A stretch of DNA of 64,000 nt from the NCBI RefSeq assembly GCF_020085105.1, contig NC_058052.1:25436733-25500732 (forward strand), written 5' to 3'. Source of the DNA: Siniperca chuatsi. Taxonomy: Eukaryota > Chordata > Actinopteri > Centrarchiformes > Sinipercidae. Shown in pieces: positions 18,057-28,942 of this stretch. A program made the position numbers and the translations under genes. The notes under the pieces are model-generated. The model did not search any database and was not told the origin of the DNA. It was given only the letters and a program-made list of their open reading frames with translations. The first letter of the stretch is position 1, and every line of letters starts with the position of its first letter.

Positions 18057-19955
18057 CAGGGGATATTCCATATTAGCCCTTTTTCCTGCAGTCAGAGGTC
18101 AACATCAGTCTTTTCTGAGTGACTACTTGTGAAGGATTTGCACCCTCTTGTGATGAGGGACAAGTCAAAAATGAAAAGAAAATTGGAAATGTCATCACTG
18201 GAAATATATTTTAACCCTGGAGTCATCAGTGTACCTGCAGGCACACAATGGTTTTCAGCCATTATCACTGTTTTTTCCAAATTCTTTGTTATCTGTGTTC
18301 AACCTTGGTTTACATTTAATATTGACCTCTTTTCATGCAAGTGCTCAGAAATACAAGGGGACATAATAGCATGTACATTAACTCAAGTACTGTATTTAAG
18401 TGCAAATTTGAGGTACTAATGTTTCTGATTTGATTTGATGTATTTGGATCTCTTTTAGCTCACTGGCTAATCTTCCAAGAGTCCACATTAAAAACATTTA
18501 AGCATACAATAATTCATAAATAGGTCAACACATAATTGTTGACACTCACATATCATGTACATACATGCATATATACACACATATAACCTGCACATATACA
18601 CACATATAACCTACATACATTGGCATATATCCTGTAATGTACCTACATATATACACATATTCATCTACATGTGTTCACATAATAATTCAATTCAATTTTA
18701 CTTTATTTATATAGCGCCAATTCATAACAGAAGTTATCTCATTGCGCTTTTCCTATAGAGCAAGTCTAGACTGTACTCTTTATATATTAATTACAGATAC
18801 CCAACAAATCCCACCATGAGCAAGCATTTGGTGACAGTGGCAAGGAAAAACTTCCTTAAAGAGGCAGAAACCTCGTACAGAACCAGACTCAATGGTGGGC
18901 GGCCATCTGCCGCTGCCGTGAGAGAGTACCAATACTTAATACCAATACTCTACAAACCTACTGACAATACAGTAGTGTGAAGATACCTCCATATTGCAAT
19001 AAACAAACTGCTGTACTGTTCAAAATAATTTAACAGTTCTTAAAATGAAAGTCCTTCTCTCCATTTCTGTTTTTATTTTTGGTAGTACATAATGATTTTT
19101 ATCTCTTCTTCTTATGTTAACTTGATGTTTATTACATACTAATAACAGTTTGTCATTAATACTAACTGGCTTTTTAAACTTTTGAATTTTTGACATTAGT
19201 GCAATAGAGTGTTGCCTCACACGCTCTACATAATAATATGTAGTTCACACACTCCTTTTTCAAGCCCACACCTTAAGAGCATTCTTGCTGCCTTGTTTAG
19301 TGTGATCTGCAGTCTCTCATATCTCTCTGATGTCATATGACTACATCTGATAAACTGAAGGATGAAGTGTTCCTTTATGGGTTGATAAAAAAAGTCCCCT
19401 CCTTCTTAAGCTAAATAAACTATTTAACACCCCCCCTCGGATCAGCTGGAAAATGCATTGTCACAAAGCTGAAAACAGGGCTGTTTTTAGAGCTAAGTGG
19501 TTCTCACAGGACAGCGACGCTACAAGCATATGATGATCTTACAGAATATGATGCATTGCTGTAGATTAAACTACCCAACAGTTTGTAAAGTAAAAAAGGG
19601 AACATTTTAGTGCACAATGAGTAGTTTTTACTTTGATACTTTCAGTACATTTTGATGATTATACTTATACTTAAATAAGGTTTTGAATGCAGGACTTTAC
19701 TTGTAGTAGATTATTTTCAGTGTGGTATTAGTACTTTTACTTGTTAACCTGCATATCAACCTGCGCAGCTTTACAGGAATTATTGTTGTGTGAACTGTGA
19801 AACTGAAGTATCTGAACCATTTAAGAACAGAATCAGATATTTTGTTTTCAACAGTGTTGTAAGTTAAAAAAAAAGTTTACCTTGGCCAGAGGAGAGGAGG
19901 AGACAGGAGGAGAGGAGAGGAGCAACGGCAGCAGGAGCACAGAGACGATCAACAT
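10126..19955 (-). CDS. fstl1: Follistatin-like secreted glycoprotein of FSTL1 type (position matches fugu FSTL6)
   Basis: A secreted SPARC/follistatin-family matrix-signalling protein; the family binds BMP/TGF-beta-type ligands and receptors. Nine coding exons, all GT-AG, join in phase: 19881-19955, 14545-14634, 13237-13366, 11928-11957, 11647-11777, 11320-11438, 10895-11007, 10412-10522 and 10126-10244. They give 305 aa (human FSTL1 308). Residues 1-20 form a signal peptide ([17 protein letters not shown]). Next come a follistatin module ([20 protein letters not shown]), a Kazal domain about 56-98 ([20 protein letters not shown]), and an EF-hand-like pair ([27 protein letters not shown]). 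A VWC-like segment follows ([32 protein letters not shown]), then an acidic tail. NVSS and NETA are possible glycosylation sites. The family is certain; the choice between an fstl1 paralogue and the separate FSTL6 lineage rests only on synteny. The sense-strand 5' leader is CT-rich. A weak GTGGAC donor in the last exon could give an alternative C-terminus. Confidence 0.92.
10839..10888. repeat. (CA)n on the sense strand, beginning 7 bases after the FSTL-like exon 10895-11007 donor
   Basis: About 25 CA units, read on the gene's strand, start almost at the 5' splice site (exon end, GTAATGA, then CA repeat). Confidence 0.95.
11242..11317. repeat. (CA)n on the sense strand, directly at the FSTL-like exon 11320-11438 donor
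   Basis: The donor reads GTACACACAC, so the repeat effectively forms the 5' splice site. It is about 38 units long. Confidence 0.95.
12995..13190. repeat. Dispersed teleost repeat (TTGTGGGGACATAAAT ... AAGTCCCCATAACG)
   Basis: Contains the GTGGGGAC and GTCCCCA motifs in opposite orientation, typical of an abundant fish repeat. It ends shortly before the (GT)n at 13210-13229, which follows the donor of exon 13237-13366. Confidence 0.5.
13880..14486. repeat. Intronic duplicated segment, copy 1
   Basis: About 600 bp that align along their whole length with 16455-17086. Shared landmarks are CCATCTATTCTTTCTGT, TTTTCTTTTCTGGTCAGTCA, GCAAATCTAAACATGTAATT and CAGCTAGCAGCTCTGTTA. It lies in the FSTL-like gene 58 bp before exon 14545-14634. 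Its end may include part of a dispersed repeat. Confidence 0.8.
15395..15575 (-). mobile_element. tRNA-headed SINE
   Basis: Read on the minus strand it starts GGGCACCCAGGTGGCCTAGG, which resembles a tRNA A-box region. It then contains GGGCTGGGGTCCTTCTGTCG and ends with ATCAAATAAAAGCATGAAAA and a short A-rich tail. This head and tail structure is usual for percomorph tRNA-derived SINEs. Confidence 0.65.
15785..15880. repeat. Partial copy of the 4189-4528 MITE
   Basis: Shares CACTCAGTGGCCAGTTTATT, AGGTACACCTAGCTAAAA and CAACAGTCCTGCAATAAATC with the left half of the 4189-4528 element. The right half and its inverted end are missing. Confidence 0.75.
16455..17086. repeat. Intronic duplicated segment, copy 2
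   Basis: Second copy of the 13880-14486 segment in the same orientation, about 2.6 kb away in the adjacent intron. It carries an extra (TA)n near 16675-16694. It runs into the dispersed repeat at 17041-17430. Confidence 0.8.
17041..17430. repeat. Abundant teleost dispersed repeat (CAGCTAGCAGCTCTGTTAGG ... GTTATTGAGATATTTCAG)
   Basis: Contains TGGGAATGTCATTAGTTTTG, CAGGTATTTGGTCATAAACC, GACCTGATGGTGGCGCTA and GAATGTCTGTACCAAATG, landmarks of a very frequent percomorph repeat. No open frame. Confidence 0.65.
17801..17912. repeat. (GT)n followed by (TA)n microsatellite
   Basis: GT units from 17801, then TATG, then about 35 TA units, in the large first intron of the FSTL-like gene. Confidence 0.95.
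18685..18915. repeat. Dispersed teleost repeat (TTTATTTATATAGCGCCAATTC ... AACCAGACTCAATGG)
   Basis: Landmarks are TATATAGCGCCAATTCATAA, GCATTTGGTGACAGTGGCAA and GAGGCAGAAACCTCGTACAG, all usual in an abundant fish interspersed repeat. Confidence 0.55.
19365..19755. repeat. Dispersed repeat family R1, copy 1
   Basis: Shares CTCCTTCTTAAGCTAAATAA, GGTTCTCACAGGACAGCGAC, ATATGATGATCTTA and ATGATGCATTGCTGTAGATT with 27510-28150. The more distant TACTTTTACTTAAGTAA-type end also occurs around 35860-37440. Confidence 0.75.
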
Positions 19956-20070
19956 CTGGAGAGGAGAGAAGAGATAAGATGAGGAGGAAAGAGGAGAAGA
20001 GAAGAGAAGAGAGGAGTAGAGAGCAGAGGGGAAAGAGGAGAGGAGAGATTAGGAGGAGGAGGAAATATTA
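19881..20070. repeat. Polypurine tract (GGA/GAGA) over the FSTL-like 5' leader
   Basis: Almost pure G/A on the plus strand, so C/T on the gene's sense strand. It includes the signal-peptide exon and about 110 bp upstream. No TATA box is evident. Confidence 0.8.
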
Positions 20071-23000
20071 GATTTATTAGTTTAATAATCATTAACTTAT
20101 CTCAATATAAGGCAAATATTTACAATTTTAACAATAGTAAATCTACTCGTTTTACTCCTGATACCGCTACTATTACTGCTACTGCAACAGTACTACTATC
20201 AGTACTATTACTGCTACTATGAATACTGCTACTACTAATAATTAAATAATTAAAGCAGCCATACCATGCCAGTCTAAACACAGTTTGTCCAGAAGCTGTT
20301 GCTCTGTAATCAACCAGTCAGCAATAAAACAGCCTGTAAGAACCAGGCAGTCAGTGTCGTTGGATTCAGTCACTGCACAGTATTTGATCAGCAGTCAGTC
20401 AGCAATGAAAAAGTAATCATAAAACCATTCAGCCAATCAGTCAGGTGGTAGATTCATATCCAAATATCCAAATTGTCAGTATGGACACATTTAGATATCC
20501 AACGATCAGTGAAGCTGTCTGCTTTGCTCTGCAGTGAAACAACGTCTGAGTTACAAAAAGAAAGAGGAGAAGGAGGAGGAGGAGGAGGAGGAGGAGGAGG
20601 GATGCTGGGAGAGAAAGGAGACCAGCTGTCCAGAGTCACACACCCCCACCCCTCACCCCCCGCGCCTCGACGCAGCCTCTGAAACACACACACAAACCAA
20701 ACACACACATGAGCTGTCTTCTTAAAGAATGATAAGTTAAAGGCACGCGACCAGCTGACATGTTCAGACAACGTTACGCAGATGAGGGGAGAGAGCGAGG
20801 CGAAGTTATTTGTCCTGTGACTGACACACAGCAAAAAAAGACATGATTTGACCTACTGTACAAAACCTCTTGACATTTTTCTACATGTTTAAACTGGATC
20901 TGAATGGTCTAAAAACACTGCTAAAGTGGATATTTTCTTTATTTTTATTTTTTTTACAGAAGGATAAAAGAAAGAAGCTAATTTTTAGTTTTCTTCAAAT
21001 TCTTGAGTGCCACATGACACAGTCATCCAGATGAAGAGCAGTTTTCCACAACTCTCTTAATAACAAAGCAATTATTAACAATTAAACTTAGGTCTTTTCA
21101 TGTCATAGTAGGAAAAGCACAGGTGAAATTCCATTTAGCTCCTACATGTTGGCTCACTGTCCCACTGTCATGGCTTACTGGAAACTTAATATAACGGCGC
21201 CATCGTTAATGTTATTACTAACACCTGTGTTTTTACTACTATGTCCAGTCAGATTTTCTGCTGTGGAAAACGCCTATAACACAATAAAACAATCCAGGAA
21301 AAATAAAGAATGCTGAATACTTTTTTAATACTGTTGAGTGTTTGAGCATTATTATTATTTATTGTGCTGACAGAGTATTAAAACAACTGGAAAAGAGGGA
21401 CTTGTAATCTTTCAGTTGTTAAGTATAAATTTAAAACCTCCAACAGCACATTCGGCACTCTGTTGTAGTGCCAAACTGACCAGTGACCAGCAGAGGACAG
21501 AGTCACCATGTTGCAGGCATACATGCAATTTAAGCATCAGGGTGGAATAATGCTGCCTTGCCTCACGTTTTCTGTCTGTAAATTAATTTGTCATGTATTT
21601 CATTAAACATAACTTTATGGACCACAACAACCATAGTACAAACAAAACTTGAAGGTCTTATAACTAGAATTTAACACAGGGCCCCTCTGCAAGACAGAGC
21701 CACAAGATCAGGTAATAATGCAGGCTGCCTTAGGTATTGTACTAATATTTGTAACATGTGTAACAAATTTGCAATTAACTAAATTACCAAAACCAGTTGA
21801 CACCCAGCGGATTCTATATATCTGGGGCCCACTTTGCCAGTTCGTAATCCAGCCTCGATAACTTGAAAACCTGATGTCCCAAAGTCCTGTTAATAAACAG
21901 GACAGATTGCAATCCATATTTTACAGATATAATCATCTTTCAACCACCCGCAGAAAGGATCTCTTTGTCCTCTCTCTATTGAGGGAACAGTGTGTGGTTC
22001 AGCTTCAAACTTCTTCCCACTTTGTCTCACTCTCTCTGCGGTGTGACTGTCAGAGAAGAGGAGGTGCTGAGGTTCAGATAAACCCACCCTCCCGGTGTGC
22101 GCTGTAACACCAATGGAGCGCTTCCTAAAAATAGCACTTTGAGGTCAGACAGAGTGTGTGCACATCATTTGCGTGTGTGTCTTTTAAGGAAAGGTATGTT
22201 ATCGTTTGTCTCGTAAGCTCAATGCAAGATGATAACAGAGGTGTGATACATGCAAAGACACATGGAAATGCGAACACATACACACACTTATGTGAGGTGT
22301 GAGAGCAGGGAGAGGAGATGATGACAAGAAGTAAAGGTCTGCTCACACTCTCTTCGTGTCTCTTCACCATTGAACCTCTCTGGTTCTTTCAGAAGAGAAC
22401 AAGAGATGATCCATTATTAGTCCAGGGCTTCCACAGAAAGCATGCCTGTAAACACGCACTAACACGCACAGCGCCGCTGGTGTGTTTCAGGCTTATAAAC
22501 CATAAACATAATTTATAAAATATCATTTTATTATCAATTAATGTTTTGGATGTTTTTTCATGAATTATTTTATGTATAAAATTACCAAAAATAGTGAAAA
22601 ATGCCCATCAAAAGTTCTTGAGATATTCATTTTACAAGAAAAGCAGCAAATCTTGTCCTTGAAGTTCAAACCAGTGAAAGTAATGGGAAGGAATTTTTGC
22701 TTGATAAATTACTTAAATGTCAAATAACTATCAATTGACTGAAGACTTAAAGGACTTTTTTTAGCACTGTACAGCACAAAGCATCATGATATATTTCATA
22801 AACATAAAAAACGATGATGAAAGTGTAAAATTTGATTTTTACAAACATGATTCTGTGAGGGTGAGGCTGTCTTTTAATTAGTCTGTGAACTGTGCCAGTT
22901 TAGTAGTCTATAAATTAAAGTAATATCCTATAAACTTAAAAAAATAAAAAATAAATCAGTTACCTCCCATAACTATATTGCAGTTTATTCAGAAATTTGA

Positions 23001-25430
23001 TGCTAATATATAAAATAGTTCTGACATGTCTGTTGATGCTTTTATTAGCTGCAGTGTCAGGCTCATAATGGCTCACTGAATTAATGAAAATGAATGAATA
23101 TACTGTGTATATGTACATAGTTTGAATTAAAATTACCCAGTATCAAATAATGCTATTACACTTTATTCCAAAGTAGATACATCAGAAAGTATATACATTT
23201 TTACCTTTCAATGAATATGTATCACCATTATGAAGACATCTTACCAATCTGTTTAGGGTGGGATATCTTCATAAGCACAGTTTTTTCAAATCTCATCAAC
23301 ACAATCCATAATCCTTTATTGTATTATGTTCTGTGTTTTGTTACCTGTGCAAATATAAATAAATAAACTAGAACAAAAACAGACTGAATCTGATGCTTTA
23401 AATATATTTTGGTTTCTTCTCCCATATAAATGTCAAGAAGAATTCAGTTGAATGGTATGTCAAGAATTAGAAACGGAATCAGTAACAATTATCTTTCTAA
23501 ACAATACCAAACCAATCAAAGTGATACGCAACTCTTTGTGAGGGTGCAGCGGAAATGTATGGTATGCGATCATACCATACCGCTGCTAAAGTGTGCCGCT
23601 CGGAGTCAGAAGAAAAAAGGATAACAATCCCAGAAGTTTGTTTTAAATCCCTGGTCATCAAATATCACAGGTTTGAATTCGAAGAGAGTCAAACTCTACA
23701 TGTTTAACCAACTAAGTTTGTGACAAATAAGAAAATTAAAGCCAACCTGTTTGCTGGATTAAAGTTGTCCAAATTTACATCTGGATGGCAAATGGTTTCA
23801 CACAAAGTTTTGTTGTGATGGGTGGCACAAGCGCTAATCACCTGAAGCTGTTTGGAACAAGACAAATCCTTGTTTATCAGTGCCGTCGTATCATGCATAC
23901 TTTGTAAAAAGCATAAAAGGCTGTTTAAAAGTGCAGCTTTGATGAAAAGGTCATTAAAATTATTGAGCTTGAAGGAATACTGAGGTCTCGTAAGGATAGT
24001 CTGATTCCAGGAATATCACCGACTCAATGGTTTGTCTGTTAGAACAGATGAGCAAAGGCCAACCTTTCATTATCAAATAGTTTAAACTGGTTTATCTGAC
24101 AACACAGGAAAAAGGACAAATGATATTAATCTAGACATCATAATTCCTAATTTCAGTAATTAATAACTAACTTCAAACACAATTATTCTGTAAACTTAGT
24201 TATGAAGAAATAACTTTCCACTACAGAAACTTAATCAGGACAGCAAATAAATCATAAACTACTAAAGCTGCTATAAATGCATTTTAAACCAAAGGAAACT
24301 TGCACATCATATACACACATCAAACTATTGGAGGGATGAGGCATTCACATGAGGACAGCCAGATCCTTTGTTTTTAAAGGGTTTATCACAGCTGAGCGGG
24401 CTGCCTATAATGATTCTGAGGCTCCGCCCATCCAGGAAGCAGAGAGGCAGGTAGAGGAAGGTTAGAGTGGGAGGGGGATTTTCCACAGGTCACGAGTTGC
24501 ACGCAGGAAGGCTTTTGCCAGAAGAAAAGTGAAGTTATCTCTCTGGGAATCTGTAGATTTCCACTGTTTAAATGTCCTTGTTTAACCCTGAGGAGGGTCA
24601 CTACGAGTATCAGACATGCTTCCTAAACTTCATGAAAATCCACTTAAGTGGAGCTGAATGGCATCACTTCATTGTTAAACCACCAGTGTTGATTCAGTGT
24701 TACAGACACTTGACTTCAGGTCGACTTCATCACAGTTCAACATAAAACAACACGTTTTCTTACATTTGGTACAAACTAAAGAGCTTCTGGTTATGTATTT
24801 TTGTTCACCAGCAAGTGTCACATGGTGTAACCGCTGTTTCATATGAATCGAAAAAAACTCTTCACACTGATAAAGGCCTGGAGGAAACCAGTGTCCATTT
24901 GACACTATCACAAGTTCTCTGGAAAAAAGAAACATTCTTCACAAATTTTCCACGCCATTAAAAGAAGCCTTGAGCTAAATTCTGTCTTAATATTTAACCC
25001 CTCTGTCATCCTGCAGTCATGAACTGTTGTCACTTTACTTCACAGTAAGAGTCTGCTGTGACTCAGATGACATGATGCATCATTTATTTTATTTTATTTG
25101 TTGTTTCTTTACGTTTAGACAAATAGTTTGACTTAAATTTATGAATAAGTGACCTGAGTTGAATTGAACTGAACTTGAGTTAAGGTGAAATGAATTGAAA
25201 TGAATTGAAGCAACAAAAGGAAAGGGGGATACCTACAGTAAATAACATTATAATTGTTCCCATCTCACCTCTTGAGAGGCCTTGACCAACCAGCTGGAGG
25301 ACATGATCCCTCACTGGTTTCCCACTTAATAACCGACTATTGCGTTTGTTGGAAAGGCAAGAAGCAATGCTGCTTATACTGTATGTCCATTTCAAATTTT
25401 CAATTAAACTTGCCACAGAAGACGAGCACA
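20071..25430. other. Intergenic, mostly featureless
   Basis: I see no supported gene. A (GGA)n run lies at 20566-20600 and a degraded copy of the 2613-2966 repeat family at about 22540-22765. The open frames here are short, lack splice context and resemble no protein I know. Confidence 0.6.
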
Positions 25431-25514
25431 GAGAAGACGATCAAACTTGACTATTTAGAGGAAGTAAAAGCCGTAACAAGGTTTCCGTAGATGAACCTGT
25501 GGAAGGATTGTTAA
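25431..25514 (+). rRNA. Fragment of the 3' end of 18S rRNA (rRNA pseudogene)
   Basis: GAGAAGACGATCAAACTTGA, then CTATTTAGAGGAAGTAAAAG, CGTAACAAGGTTTCCGTAG and AACCTGTGGAAGGATTGTTA match the last about 84 nt of eukaryotic 18S rRNA up to its terminus. There are only a few mismatches. The sequence upstream of GAGAAGACG is not 18S, and no ITS1, 5.8S or 28S follows that I can recognise. It is therefore a non-functional insertion of an rRNA end, not an rDNA repeat. Confidence 0.85.
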
Positions 25515-25819
25515 CGGTTGATGATGAACAAGTGTGTGATTGGTCTCATTACTTCTTTCAAACAGAAATAATGAAGCTGAAGTGACTCACAAGTACACAA
25601 GAATTTTTTATAAAACTGATAAAATAACACATATCATGTAATTCGGCTGATGTGGAAAAGAGGGTGTATTGATAACAAAAAGGCTGTAGACACTGTAGGA
25701 CTCTTCGTATTCTTCTTATATATACCTACACTACACCCAAAAACCTAAAATAAAAACAGACCCCTGCAGAAAGTTCACGTAAACAAACACATAAGTTAAT
25801 GAAAGTAACATAACATTTT

Positions 25820-26402
25820 AGGAATAGTGCAACATTTCTGGGAATTTGCTTATTTGTTTTCTTGCTGAGAGTTAAATGAGAAAATTGACAGCCCTCTCAT
25901 ATAAATTAAATAATAATAATACATTTTATTTATAAAATGATTTTCAAGGTATTCAAAGACACTTTAGATAAATACGTATGGTAATATGAACTACAGCCAG
26001 TTAGCCTAGCTTAGCACAAAGACTGGAAACATGAGAAACAGCTAGCCAGGCTCTGTCCAAAGGTAACAAAACTACTTGGATCTGAGCAGTTGCCAGGCAA
26101 CCAGTGGAGTCTCCAGGAAGTCACTGTGCCCAGCCAACAAATAGTCTGGCGCATAACCCTGCATAAAAACTTTTTTACGCTTCAGTTTTTCAGATATAAC
26201 GCTTGAGATGTGCTGCTTAGCACTATTTTGGACAGAGCCACGCTAGCTGTTTTCCCCCTGTTTCCAGTCTTTATGCTAAGCTAAGCTAACCAGCTGCTGG
26301 CTGTAGTCTTATACTAAACAGACAGATATGAGAGCGGTATCAAGCTTCTCATCTAAATCTTGGCAAGAAAAAGCATATTTCCCAAAATGTCAAACTATTC
26401 CT
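25820..26402. mobile_element. Palindromic MITE-like repeat (AGGAATAGT ... ACTATTCCT)
   Basis: Its ends are inverted copies: AGGAATAGTGCAACATTTCTG at the left and, reversed, AGGAATAGTTTGACATTTTG at the right. The inner parts (TAGCACAAAGACTGGAAACA and its reverse at about 26260) are also inverted. Sequence near 25905-25985 looks like a second repeat nested in the left arm. This is an abundant percomorph repeat without coding capacity. Confidence 0.75.
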
Positions 26403-27509
26403 TAAAGTGAAAGGTAGCAATGAATGTCATGAATTACTAAGAGTTGCAAAAGAGTTGCTGCTCTTTAAATTGTGCACTATTATTAGTATTAATCTGTATT
26501 TAGCACTAGTTGATGGAAACAATAATTATTTGATGATTGGTTTGCTGCCTTTTTGGAAATTTGCTTAAAAGCAAAATTTATGTGGAAACTATGAACTATT
26601 TTCTCGCACAAAGTGTGTTCAAGCCACACATTTTAAATTTAAGTTTGTTCTCAGTCACACCAATAAAGCGACCGAACAGAGAAACAAAGAGAGACATAGA
26701 GAGAAGAATAGTGACATGGAGGAATGCAGGACTGGGACCTCCAGCCATTGTGTCCTAATACAATATCCGACTTCCTTTAGATGCCAGACACCACAAACAC
26801 ACACATGCACATACATAAGAGTTGCAGGCAGCAAGGCACCAGGCCCACTTCCTCTACTGCAGATGTAGACGATGGTGAGAGAGAGAGGGAGGAGAGAGAG
26901 AGAGAGAGGGAGGCTGGTACTAACTACAGTCTCACACACATTTCAGTTCAGACCTCTGGACTGTGTCGCTGTCAGCTCAACTGAATTAACTCAGCATTTC
27001 TTCATACATTTGTTCATCCGTCTGTCTCTGAAGCTAAACTCAGCAACTTAAGTCTGACAGCAACACACAAACTTGAGACTAGAAGAAGACAGTAATACAC
27101 CTTAAACAACTGGAAGACATCTGGACCCGAGCGACCACCCCACATACAAACCTCTTCAGCTGCTGGCCCCTGAGGATCAGTGGAAGGGGAAGAAGTGCCT
27201 TGCTCAAAGGCACCTCAGCAATAGCTGCTGAGGAAGAGAAGAGAACAGCCACTTTACCAATTTTGTCAAGATTTTCTCAGGACTACTGCAATTCCCTGCT
27301 TCTGTAATCTAAATCAGGTACAGTGTGTGTATGCGTCCGTCAGGTGGATTCTGTAACACAACATACTGCCTACAACTTCTAGTAGCTAAATATTTACTTA
27401 CATATTCAATATCACAAATTTCATTTTATTCACTTTTCAGCCTTTAAGTGTTTGCTTATTAATTTTTTTATCCCTGTCATGGTGAAAACTCCTCTGAAAC
27501 AGCCGGTGG
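26403..27509. other. Intergenic, low-complexity and repeat fragments
   Basis: Contains an AG-rich run at 26877-26912 and, near 27200, GTGCCTTGCTCAAAGGCACC, a piece of another common fish repeat. No gene is supported. Confidence 0.5.
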
Positions 27510-28150
27510 AGGAATGCAACTGGGAATGCAAGTCCATTTACTTTATACTTTTTACTCCACTACATTTGTCTGACAGCTTTAGTTACTCTGCAGATAACAA
27601 TTTTATATACCCTTCCTGTCCAGTGAAAACCATGTATCTCCAAATTTGGTGATGTTGAATGTTTCTGATAGGATTAAGTGTTTCCTTTATGGGTTGAGAA
27701 AATTCTTCCTCCTTCTTAAGCTAAATAAACTATTTAAATGAAATTAAAAAGCTGAAAACAGGCTGTTTTTCTGAGCTCATGAAACGTTTTTAGAGATACG
27801 TGGTTCTCACAGGACAGCGACTACAAACATATGATGATCTTATAGACTATGATGCATTGCTGTAGATTAAACTACCCAACAATATATAAAAAGTAGTTAA
27901 AATTAGCTCAACCTTAAACATCTACAGCAGTAAAATGCAACACACACGTGAATGCAGCAGTAATATTAATCCAGAAACATCATATATAATAGTAAAACAA
28001 TGCCAGTGACTTTACTGCATAATGAGTACTTTTTGCTGATAATACTTACATACTTTTACTTAAGTAAGGTTTGGAAGTAGGACTTTGGTAGTGGAGTATT
28101 TTCATAGTGTGGTATCAGTACTTTTACTTAAGTAAAGGATCTGAATACTG
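27510..28150. repeat. Dispersed repeat family R1, copy 2
   Basis: The fuller copy of the family seen at 19365-19755. It runs from CTTTTTACTCCACTACATTT to GTACTTTTACTTAAGTAAAG. No open reading frame of note. Confidence 0.75.
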
Positions 28151-28900
28151 AATCTGAATCTGAATACAAACTCACATTTGTGAAATTTCTCCAATGCACT
28201 TTTTAATACTCAATGATATACAGTGTTAGGCCTATAAAAGAAGTTTTTACCACAAAAATAACATTTAAATGCAGAAATATGCAAAGAAGAAAGCCATGGC
28301 AGGTTTAACAGGCAGAGTAGCTGTGGTCAGGAGGCAGCCGCTGTCATCAGAAACGAAGATTTAGCCTAGAGTCTTAGATTTAGATGATATTTAGATATCT
28401 GATGAAAGGCTAAATTAATTTCCTTCAGGACTGTGACAGTAACAGAGGGGTAGACAGATGATCTAATAAAGTTAACGAGGCCATATTCTGGCAAATTATG
28501 TCTAAAGTTCTTCAAACACAATTATTTCTTAAAATGCATCATCACTTGCAGTTTCCATAGACTCTCAGTGTGGGAAAGAAAACAAACAAACATACAAAAA
28601 ATCTCCTAATATCAAATTGTAAACGTTTCAGGAATTAGTGCGAGAAAAACAGGCTAGTTTTGAGGTTCATGAAAGCGCTTGTCCAAGTTTGAGTAAAACA
28701 TGGGCATGTTTGATTTATTTGTTGGTATTGTTTTTAAATTGACACCCCTTCCCTTTTTGATCTCACATTTTTATCATGTTGACCTTTAATATTTTGAATT
28801 GCAGAATATTAATAGTGTCAGTTATAAATAAAGACTAAAAACATCCTCAGGTCTGAGCGATGTCAACGGTTTATCATGTATTATTGTAAACCAGCAGTAC

Positions 28901-28942
<42 letters not shown>

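Noticed and set aside
20454-20834. A 126-codon minus-strand frame with a proline run
   Set aside because: The proline run is a (GGA/TCC)n repeat; no conserved domain, splice context or family resemblance.
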